DNA of 64,000 bases from Plectrocnemia conspersa (lineage: Eukaryota > Arthropoda > Insecta > Trichoptera > Polycentropodidae): NCBI GenBank assembly GCA_009617715.1, contig VTFK01000460.1:1-64000 (forward strand), given 5' to 3'. A program made the position numbers and the translations under genes. The notes beneath the pieces were generated by a model. That model had not been told where the DNA came from. It saw nothing but the letters and a program-made list of their open reading frames with translations, and did no database searches. Shown piece by piece: positions 41,801 to 53,800 of the stretch. Each line of letters begins with the position of its first letter. Position 1 is the first letter of the stretch.

Positions 41801-44800
41801 AAACTTAACCCGAGCTATGTCATTTTGCACTTGCACGCTTCTTATAACATTGTTTTTTTAACATATATATGTGTACTCTATTTAACTGACGTCTTATTCT
41901 ATTTTATCGCCACCGCTTTTAAAACCACAGTTGCACCTTACATCGTTCCGTTCGAAGCCGACGGGTCAGTGTTTGCTGGTGAATCCGTGCAATTGACATG
42001 TCACGTGTCTAAAGGCGATTCACCAATAAACATATCATGGAATTTCCATGGGCGCGATATGTCCTCCCACTTGGGCATGTCTACGACGAAAATGGGCGAA
42101 CGTGCCTCTTTTTTAACTATCTCGTCCGTGACGGCTACGCACAGTGGCAATTACACGTGCATAGCTAAAAATAAAGCAGGACAAATTAGTTATACCACCT
42201 CATTGAATGTCAATGGTATTTATTATATATGATATATATACACTTCATCATGTCATTGTGAATATGTCTATTGTTTGTTATTTTATTTAATATTGTTTTT
42301 TCTCTTAATCTTTTTGCACCTTTCGTTTCATGCAGTTGCACCGAATATCTTACCGTTTGACATAGATCAAGCTTTGTTCTCGGGGGAATCGATCCAGTTA
42401 AATTGCCACATATCCAAAGGAGATTTGCCATTAGATATTTCTTGGAACGTTCACGGATTGGATATTTCATCTGATCTGGGAATCACGACAATGAAAATCG
42501 GAGCTAGGACGTCGATCCTGACGATTTCTTCCATAACAGGAGCTCATAGCGGAAATTACACGTGCCTCGCTAAAAACAAAGCAGGATCCTCATCTTACAC
42601 GACAAATCTGAAAATAAACGGTTAAAACACGTTTTCATTTCACAGCTTGCATTGGAGAGTGGAGCTCGTTATTTGATTGTTTATGTTTTTGTTTTGATTC
42701 TCTTTTCGTTGCTAATGTTGTGTATGCTCTGCTTTGTTCAACTCTGATCCAGTAATGCCTCATATTATGCCGTTCGAGATTGACGAATCCGTATACTCTG
42801 GAGAATCGATTCAGCTGTCGTGTCACGTGAGTAAAGGAGACACGCCGATCGATATATCTTGGAGTTTTTACGGACAGGATATGTCGACGCATCTCGGGAT
42901 AACTACAACTAAAGTCGGAGACAAAACTTCTCTGCTCGTTATATCATCGATCATGGGAAGCCATAGCGGGAATTACACATGCGTAGCAAAAAATAAAGCC
43001 GGATCGGCCATATATACGACGACTTTACGCGTCAAGGGTATCAATTTGACCGACGATTCTTTTAGTTTTGTTCTGTGATCCCATGTAGTTCATATATCCT
43101 AATCGTTTATCAAGTATTCTTTTTCATTCGGTGGCAGTTGCTCCGCACATTGTACCGTTCGAAATCGAAGAGGCTGTGTTTTCCGGAGAATCGGTTCAAA
43201 TGATGTGCCATATAAACAAAGGAGACACGCCTATTGATATATCTTGGAGTTTTCACGGACAGGATATGTCAACGCATCTCGGAATTACGACCACGAAAGT
43301 TGGAGATAAAACTTCTCTGCTTATGATATCGTCAATAATGGGGAGCCATAGCGGGAATTACACGTGCATTGCCAAAAACAAAGCCGGATCGGCCACGTAT
43401 ACGACGAATTTACGCGTTAAGGGTATTAATTAGACCGATGATAGTTTTAGTTTTGTTTTGTGATCCTATGAATTTCATACATCCCGTTCTTTAAGTATTA
43501 CACTGTACAACAAATTATGTTTGATAAAAATATACGATAACCTTATTTATGTATAAAATTAAGCTATGATATAAATCAATAATAGATTTTTTCTAGCATA
43601 TATAATTTTTTGTTACAATAGAAAATTTGTTTTTGATACATTTCGGAAAAATTTCATATTATTGAAAAATATTTTAAAATCATTTATAATTTTTTTTAAA
43701 TACAATAGTTTGTGATGCGTAGTGCATATTGCATTAATATAAACTCTTGATTACTGTAAATCTTATTTTTTTAATATGATTATATTTTTGGTATTAATTT
43801 ATCATTAAAATGCTTGTCTTGATTTGTTTTGCAATATTTGATTGTGATTCAAATGAAAGCCTTGAATATATTGAACAATTAAAATACTAGGTACTAGATA
43901 TAGTATCCATGGCGTTTAATTAAAGTTTTTCTATGCCTCAAAACTGCATTAATACTCTTAGTTGCACCTGAACTTTTTAATAAAAAATACTAGAGTCGAG
44001 TACGGCGGATGTTCGACACTAAGTGCAGATCTTGGATTAATGCAATGAAAAGCAGTATGTAGTTTTTACTTGATTGCAGTTCGAAGATGATTGTTGAGGT
44101 TACTGGAGTTCAGTTTCATTGCTACATTCAATCTTGTAGCAATCTTTCGAGACATATATTGCTGACGTTTTATATTTCTTCTTTTATTGTCTTCATACGA
44201 AGATCTCGATAAAACGCCTCATTAGTCGCGAATCAATGAGCATTTCATTGTTTGCTGCAATAAATGATGCATTTTAATTTCTTTTATTAGAATCTTTGGA
44301 TTATTTCGACATTGGAATTTTAAATTATTCCTAAAATTTTAATTACATATTATCTTCTAAAAAAAAGCTCAAAACTCAGATTTTAATTAGTTCAATTTGT
44401 ACCATGCATCATAAACAATAATACAAAAAAAAAAAGTTTTTATGATTTTAAAGTATTTTGTCATTGCAGAAAATGCTATAAATTTTGTTAATATTTGGTA
44501 AAGAAAGTTGATTATAACTAAATAACAAAAAACTTTAAGTGTTAGGAAAAATAATCACTTTACATATAAATTAGGTTATCATATCTTTAAAACAAAAAGC
44601 TTATCGTACAGTGTTATTTTTCATTCGGTGGCAGTTGCTCCGCATATTGTGCCGTTCGAAATCGAAGAGGCCGTCTTTTCCGGAGAATCGGTTCAAATGA
44701 CATGCCACATAAACAAAGGAGACACACCGATCGATATATCTTGGAGTTTTTACGGACAGGATATGTCGACGCATCTCGGGATAACTACCACCAAAGTTGG

Positions 44801-47800
44801 AGATAAAACTTCTCTGCTCGTAATATCATCAATCATGGGAAGCCATAGTGGGAATTACACGTGCATAGCCAAAAACAAGGCCGGATCCGCCAAATACACT
44901 ACATCCCTACGTGTTAAGGGTATTAATTTGACCGGCAATTGTTTTACTATTGTTTTGTGACCTCATTCATATATCCTGTCCTGTTGTATTCAATTAGTTT
45001 CTTTTTCATTCGGTGGCAGTTGCTCCGCACATAATGCCGTTCGAAATCGAAGAGGCTGTCTTTTCTGGGGAGTCGGTTCAAATGACTTGTCACATAAGCA
45101 AAGGAGACAAGCCCGTCGAGATAGAGTGGAGTTTTAACGGAAGAGGCATTGATCATAATTTAGGAATATCGGTGACGAAAATGGGCGACCGCACCTCGTT
45201 TTTATCCATATCGTCAGTCATGGGAAGCCATTCCGGCAATTACACTTGCATAGCTAAGAATAAAGCTGGATTGGTTAGCCACATGGCTACACTGCACGTA
45301 AAGGGTAAAATTGATTAAAACCATTTACACCCCCAGTTGTATCCATGACCTTTGAAATTCCCGACACATTGAAATGAAACAGTTTTATCATCACAGATTA
45401 TGCAATAATTTTAATATAATTTTCAATACAGTACCACCAAGATTACAGCCGTTTAGCTTTGGCGACAAGGCTCTGAACCCTGGCCAAATAGTGACCCAAC
45501 CCTGCTCTGTAGTCGAGGGAGACAAACCTTTAAATTTGCTATGGCTTCATAACAATGCCACAGTTAAACCTCACGCAGGCATAACGGTGATCAATATCGG
45601 CGATCGCAGTGCAATATTGAGCATAGGATCTCTCTCTGATACACATGCTGGTATATATACTTGCATAGCTGAAAATATAGCAGGGATATCGGTATTTTCA
45701 TCTGAATTGATCATTAACGGTATTTTAATATAAATTTATGTATAATGCAAGCTCTTTGTATATTTAGTTTAATTTTATATTTCCAATTCGTTGTTAGGTT
45801 CTTATTGGTGTTTTCAGTTCCTCCCAAAATCATTCCATTTTCATTCGGCGACGAGCCTTCTCATCTCGAGAGTACGTACAAGTCTCTTGCACTGTAGCGC
45901 ACGGAGATCTCCCCATAAATATCGCATGGGACTTAGACGGAAAGGTCATATCGTCGCGCAATTCAAAGTATTCCATATCGAATTCAAAAAGAAGCAGCAT
46001 CATGGTTATCGATGCCGTGTCAGCCGAGCACGCTGGAAATTACACGTGTATTAGTGAAAACAAAGCGGGCAAAGTTACCCACACCACTGTTTTGATCGTT
46101 AATGGTTTGTCGCTTCAAAGCGCTTTAGTGTATTGACTTATTGTTTTGGCATTAGCAGTATCGTTCGAAATTTTTGTTTTCACCATCGTTCCTTCTTTCA
46201 TTATCAGTTCCGCCGAAAATAGCGCCGTTTACCACCGGCGCTGAACCCGCCTTCCTTGGTGACTATTTTACACTTCAATGCTCCATGACTCACGGCGATC
46301 AGCCGATCGACATCTATTGGTTGTTTAACGAAAGAAAAATTGCAAACATGTCTGGAGTTGTGATAAGCAAAATGGGCTCTAGAAGTAACGTGCTCACGAT
46401 TGATTCCATTCAGGGACAGCATGCTGGAAATTATACTTGCGTTGGAAAAAATGTTGCTGGAATAGCAATGCACTCGTCGAATTTGATTGTTAACGGTTTC
46501 TACATCCTTTGTCCTTATTTTCTAATTTCTAATTTAATTTTAAGAACTCGAAAGCATTATAAATACAAGTGGCTAAAAAAACTGTTTTTATATGCCTGTA
46601 GTCATGAACTGTTAATGTATAGAAAAAAAAAATTATTAGTAAAAATTTGTTCTATTCACACATGTTCTATCAATGTATGACTTCACAAAAACTAATTTTG
46701 ACGTATGTATATACAAAAAAAAAACAATTAAATTATTGCTCATTTTAAGTACTAACCATTGATGTATAACATTATTAAAAATATATCTATCAATTGCCTC
46801 TTATTCGTCCCTCGTTTAAGACTTCGCGTCACAGTAGATAGAAAATTTGTTTGTAATATACTATTTAAACCAAATTAATGTGTGATCGCATCAATAAGAA
46901 GATCTTCAAATGAGCTTTTATTTTTCTGTACAATACTTTTTCAAAATGTTTTTTACTTAAGCATTACCAATTCACGATATAATTCAAGACCAACTTATTT
47001 TATTACTTTTTTTTAATAATAGCTGCCATGCCAAATACAGTGGTGCAATGATATTAAAATTATGCATTGATAGAAATGGCTTGAATTGAGCTTTATTTTT
47101 TCAATAGCATTAGTAATTTATAAAATACAGGCATTTGAAAATCAGATTTTGGGCCATCTTGTACAGCATAAATATATTTATAATGTTTTTAATTTTATTC
47201 CGTTTTTTTTATCTTCATGACCTGTATCCTTTTCTTTCTTAGTACGTCCGATAATAATGCCGTTTGCATTCGGTGATATTCCTTCCAATCCTGGGGACGC
47301 CGTCCAAGCAACATGTTTGGCCACAAAAGGAGACACTCCCATGAACATCTCATGGACGTTCAGTAGTGACAAAATGGACTCGAACCTTCCAATGGATATC
47401 TTGACAACCTCGCTAAGTCCTCGCTCGAGCGCCTTGATGATAAACTCAGTAACGGCCAACCATCAAGGGAATTACACTTGCATTGTCAAAAATAGAGCCG
47501 GAAGGATTGAATTCGCAGCAACCCTTATCGTAAATGGCACGTGCGATTTAATAATACAAATGTAACAATTCTGAAAGTCGACGCCGCACTCACTCTAACA
47601 AAGTTCGACAATCTTAAATACATAACTCTTAATGTGTGTGTGATTCTCATCTTGCTAATTCTCTACATTTTTCCACCCTTTTCCGACAATTTTATTTGCA
47701 GTACTTCCCCGAATTGTACCGTTTATGTTTGAATCTCCGATATTTGCGGGCCAAGCGGCACAGGTAACGTGTCTGGTGGCCGAAGGCGACCAACCGATGG

Positions 47801-50800
47801 ATATAAGTTGGAGCTTCCAAGGCTCTCACACGGGAACGCAAAATGGAATATCGACCAATAAGATTGGCACCAAAACCAGTTTGTTAATGGTTGACCCGGC
47901 GAACTCGGATCACAGTGGGAACTATACTTGCACTGTCAGAAATCATGTCGGTGTTATAAATTACACAGCCTCGCTGGAGATACACGGTACAATCAAAGTA
48001 CATGAAAGCATTTGAATGCTTTTATATAATGGCGCTTTGTAATACATCATGCATGATGCTGTAATTTATAGGAAAGAAGCATCTTGAATAACTCATCAAA
48101 CGTACAAACGTGTGCGTGAAACGTTAAATGATACTATAACGTGTGCTAGTGGAACGTAATGAATATAAAATATTATTAAAAAACATATATTATAAAGATA
48201 CAGTGATGTGCAAAATCTTTGAATTTTGCGCTTGACTGTATTTATTTTTAAGCAGTTTATGTGATAGTATGCTCTCTAATCTGTATAATAATCTTTTATA
48301 CATAGTTCTGCCGGAAATAGAGCCGTTTAGTTTTCACACTCAAGGAGTTAACGATGGAGCATCCACCCGGGTGATGTGCACCATCCTCGGCGATCTCCCA
48401 CTCGAGATCACTTGGTTGAAAGATAATGAAGTGATACCTGCAAGTGTTAAAATGACACAGCGCGTCGACGATTACACGTCGATATTGATGTTGAAGAAAG
48501 TCAGTTTGCACGATGCGGGGAATTACTCATGTGTAGCTTCGAATCAAGCTGGCGAGACCCGCTTTTCGGCCGTGTTGAAAGTCAAGGGTTCGTTTTGCAT
48601 ATAAATAGCAGACTGGCTTAAAATTTTGTTACCGTTTTCTATCCCATCGTTCGTTTTGGGGAGAAGCTGTCCTACCTCTGGACACTTAAATCTGAGAACA
48701 ATGCTTGCATGTGACACAAAAAACCGAATAACATTTTGTATGCTTATAACTGATGAACAGTTAATGCTCTGAGTATAGATAACAATAAAGAAATATAAAT
48801 AAAACTCAATTCAACTCCTCTCTATCAATGTATTGTTTTAAAATCATAACACTATTATAATAGATGTAGTAGCTGTTTAAAAATATAAGTACTACAAAAA
48901 AGTTTTAATACCTGTATCTCATGAACAGCTAATGTTATTCAAAAAATATAGCTCAAAATAAGTAAAGAGCACAGAAATCTCTTGAACTATTAATGCTATG
49001 GATAAAAGATGAAACATTTATAAGTAAATTTAATTGATGTATTATATAATAAGCCAAAACACGTTTTTAAAAGTATACCATAAAACATATCATGTAAAGC
49101 CATTTTTATTAAAATAATGCACATAATCAAAAATACGATTCCATTCCCATTATTTTCATGATAAATTCATGAAATATTGACATTTTAATTTTTTTTACTT
49201 TTTCAGAATCAAATAGTAAAGTGCTTAAAATTTACAAACTAGAGAATCTATAAAGTGCATTAGAAGAAAAGTTCAAGATGTCATTCTATTGCGTAATTTA
49301 TCTGCTCCTCTCTATCTACCCGTATATCTCAGTTGCAGATACGTAGATTATATAGTAATGTTACCTAAACAGTTTGTATTATGTGTGATTTCAGACATGA
49401 CATTTTTATGGGTTCTCTATTTTGTGTTCGATTCATAGGATATCTCTTTAAAGTAAAACTTTATGTAATACTTATTCCAAACAGCTGCACTGCCCGTTAC
49501 AATAGTGCTATGACTTATGACACTATGAATATGGCATTAGTGGTTCATGAAATATGAGTATTTAATAATAAATTTGGTTTTTTGAACTACCTGTAGGTAC
49601 TGTCTCCAGGAACAGCTGTATTTGCGTACATTGAAAGAAATATAAAACGTTTTCTATTAAAATTTTCTTTCTGATTTGGGTTTTTATGTTTTATCAAAAA
49701 CGACAGTCTTCTTTGCTTTTTATCCCTCATTCTATGTCATTCGCAGAAATGCCTCAGACGCTGCCCATGTCTTTCGCCTTTGAGTATGCGTCCCAGGGTG
49801 ACTACGCTCAGTTGACGTGCGTAGCGACAAAAGGCGACTTTCCACTTAAATTCGAGTGGTTTCTCAACGATAGGCCGATAGGGAGTCCGCTAACGGGAAT
49901 ATCTACCGTCAGCGCTGGCAGACAAACGAGCCTGCTTATCGTACAAAACGTGACCTCTCGCCACGCTGGCTCGTACGAGTGCCGCGTCTCAAACGCAGCC
50001 GGCAATTCCGTTTCCACAGCGTTGCTGACTGTCAAGGGTAAATTTTATTTGTGCCATCATCGTTTTATTTATCAGTTAACTAAGCTATTTATTTCTCCCA
50101 AATACGGCCAGCAAATGAATAAACAAACAATCGATTCTAATGTCATGCGCGTTCAAGTGCCACTGCATAAAATGTGATCTTAGGGCTCCTTCTTCCACTT
50201 CGAATCCTTGTTATTTTTCATTCCATGTATTTGTTTACTATTATTTATTTTATATATATATATATATATATAGTTTTAACCGCATGCAAGCTGTTCGTCT
50301 ATGAACTTACTGTATTTAGTTTGATTTACTTTTTTCATTGACGCGCTTTTGCGAGAATGCTGACATTGTAAGTTGATAGACAACGTGTGCTTATCAATAT
50401 TAACATTTCATTCGTTCCGTTTATCTCTCCTTGTCCTATTTGTTTTTATTTTCATTTTATATTATAATTTCACTAACGATAAATTAAATAAATAAAAAAT
50501 GTGTTCAATAGCAAATATGTATAATTTAGTGATGAGATTTATAGAACATGATTTTTGTTTATTTTGTAGTGATGATGTTTAGTACTAACCATAACTATGT
50601 TACTCAATTTTTATAAATTTAATATAAATGTAATAATTTTTATATTAGTGATAATATGGGAAGTGTGGGATTACATAAAGTTTAAAATAGTCAGATTTTT
50701 GATCAAAATTAGTACGAAGCTGAATTAAATAAAAAACAATTATAATTCAACGATGAATCAAAATATAATTTAAAACTAAAATTTCAAGTTTTCAAAATTG

Positions 50801-53800
50801 TTATCTCTCATGTTCATTTTTATTTGTTATTGTATCTACTTAAAGTCAAGTGATACATTGAGATATTGTTATATGAATTATTTAAAAATTGAGTGTCATA
50901 GTTAACTAATTATAAAAGTTGAGCTTTTATATGAAAATTAAAAACTATTTTTTTATGAAGTTAAAATTCCGTTAAAATAAAACATTTTTTTTTAAACTAA
51001 TATTTGTTCATTAAATTAAAGCTGTAAATATATTTCATTTTTTATTGTAAAACATAAAAAACTTAAATAAACATTATATATTTTTTTCATTATAAGCTCA
51101 ATTTAACTTTTTCAAAAAAGCCATTTCTTTCTTCATTTTAAAAATCAAGTAATAAAATAAAAAATTCAAAGTAGAGAAATATAATTTTTTGAAAAAATAG
51201 TAGTCAGGTAAAAAGTTTATTTTTTGTATTATGACTTTAAATCATCATCATTTTAATATTAATTATAATTACTAATGTTTAGTTCTCTCATCTGTCATTT
51301 TCTGACTATCAATTTATAGAAAGCACAGTCTCTTTTTTTTAACAATTTTAATGAGTTATAATACAAAAAATAAATTCCAGTAGTGTTTTTGTGAACTTAG
51401 ACAAAAATTTTAAAACACGACACACACTACAATACCCATTACGTTTTTAGTTCCTCCTCGTTGGATCTTAGAACCTACCGATAAAGCATTTGCTCAAGGT
51501 TCTGATGCTCAAGTTGAATGTAAAGCCGATGGTTTCCCCAAGCCTCAAGTCACGTGGAAAAGGGCCGAAGGTTAGTCCTCAATATAAATTATTCAAAAAG
51601 ATTTTGTAATTCAATATTTATCTTACCAATATAGGAGACACACCCGGCGATTACAAAGACTTAAAACCAAACAATCCTAACATTAAAGTCGAAGATGGTA
51701 CTCTCTCAATTGCTAACATTCAAAAGGTTAACGAAGGATACTATTTGTGTGAAGCTGTAAACGGAATCGGATCCGGTCTTTCTGCCGTTATCCTCATCAG
51801 TGTGCAAGGTAAGCATTTAATTGAATAATTTTATAAAAAATATTGAAAATAATTATGAACTTCATTCCAGCCCCACCTCAATTTGAAATCAAGCAACGGA
51901 ATCAAACTGCCCGCCGAAGCGAACCGGCCGTACTCCAATGCGAAGCTCGCGGTGAAAAACCTATTGGAATCTTGTGGAACATGAACAACAAGCGATTGGA
52001 CCCGAAGAGCGATAACCGATACACTATCCGCGAAGAAACCTTACCTACTGGTGTCGTATCCGATCTTTCTATCAAAAGGACTGAACGAGGAGATAGCGCT
52101 TTGTTCACTTGTGTCGCCACTAATGCATTCGGATCAGATGACACCAGCATCAATATGATTATCCAAGGTAAAATCGTTGTATACTTGTACTATGATTTAT
52201 GTACATGCATATATGTATTTTTTATGGAATTCTTCAGAGGTACCCGAAGCTCCGTATGGTCTCAAAGTCATCGATAAATCTGGACGTTCAGTACAACTTT
52301 CATGGGCAGCGCCTTTCGACGGAAACTCTCCGATCAAGAAGTACCTCATTGAATTCAAACGATCCAAGGGCTCATGGGAAAAAGATATTGATCGCGTACT
52401 CGTACCTGGAAGCACAACGGAAGCCGGAGTATTCAGCTTGCACCCTGCTACTACATACCATTTGAGAATCGTCGCTGAGAATGAATTGGGAACATCTGAA
52501 CCTTCCGATACTGTCACTATCATCACAGCAGAAGAAGGTTTGTACGAAATTTTGATTTATTACAATGAAATATTATTAATTTTTTATATTATTATAGTAC
52601 CGTCTGCACCTCCGAGCGAATTCAAAGTCGAACCTTTGGATCAACACACTTTGAAGGTTACATGGAAACCACCACCACCACAAGACTGGAACGGAGATAT
52701 TCAAGGGTAATATTTATTTATGTATATCAGCTATTTACAGTAAATGAAATATGTTTTAACTGCTATTTTATTTAATTAGATACTATGTCGGATACAAATT
52801 GGCCTCAGTTGACAATGCTTACGTTTTTGATACTGTTGACATTGCTAAAGAAACAGGAAAAGAACATCATTTGCAAATTGGAAACTTGAAGTAAGTGATT
52901 ACATATTTTTATAGAAGTACAAATGTGTTTTGGATGCTAGTGATCTAAAATTAATCATAAAATAAGTATTTGTCTTAAATTCCTGTCACATTGAGTGACT
53001 TGTTACAAATATATTATTAATTCAAGGCGAATTGGATGACTCATGGAAATTTATAGAATCAATAATATTTCATCCATATTATTGCTAATTTTATAATGAA
53101 AGAGTTGCTTATAACCTAAAGTATGAACGTGACTAGAAGATACAACTTATAAAAGTATTTTTTTATCTGTAGGACATACACTCAATACTCCGTAGTAGTA
53201 CAAGCTTTTAACAAAATCGGACCAGGACCTATCTCAGAAGACATCAAAATCTACACTGCAGAAGGCGTACCAAGCGCACCTCCTCATGATTCCCTTTGCA
53301 CAACACTCACCGCTCAAACAATCCGAGTTTCATGGGTGAGCCCACCTCTTGCTTCAGCTAACGGCGTCATCAAGGGTTACAAAGTTATCTACGGTCCCAG
53401 CGACACCTGGTATGGTAGGTATCGCTGTAACTTTGTTAATATTTTAAATTCGATTATATAATTAATACAAAAAAATAAATAGATGAGAAGACAAAGGACA
53501 CTAAGATTACATCAAGCAGCGAAACTATCTTGCACGGACTGAAGAAATACACAAACTATTCGATGGAAGTTTTGGCCAGCACCTCAGGCGGAGACGGCGT
53601 CCGCTCCTCACCGATTCATTGCCAAACTGAACAAGATGGTCTGTATAACTTAATTATATAATTAATATAATATGAAATATGAATTAATTGCTTTGTATGA
53701 AAACAGTTCCGGAAGCACCGACAGCTGTTAAATCATTGGTTATGAGCACTGATTCGATTCTCGTTTCATGGAGAGCACCAACTCAACCTAATGGTATTGT

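Larger units (their letters stand above)
50038..51450 (+). other. Dscam1: Intron between the exon 9 array and the Ig8 exons
   Basis: 1.4 kb. A CCT-rich motif follows 9.34 (50185-50225). A TA microsatellite lies at 50251-50272. A G-rich island (50655-50675) is the best docking candidate for the exon 9 array. The rest is AT-rich. Confidence 0.6.

Noticed and set aside
41769..42232. A continuous 249-codon frame joining 9.21 and 9.22.
   Set aside because: The linking part is intron with a good donor and acceptor; both ends fit the exon 9 pattern, so fusion is fortuitous read-through.
45791..46054. An 87-codon frame through variant 9.29 as a separate coding frame.
   Set aside because: It is an alternative frame opened by the one-base deletion; the Ig signature lies in the shifted frame.
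31896..50037. Evenly spaced similar units could be mistaken for a repeat array of CRISPR or satellite type.
   Set aside because: Units are about 290-bp exons with Ig7 coding capacity and splice sites, separated by non-identical introns.
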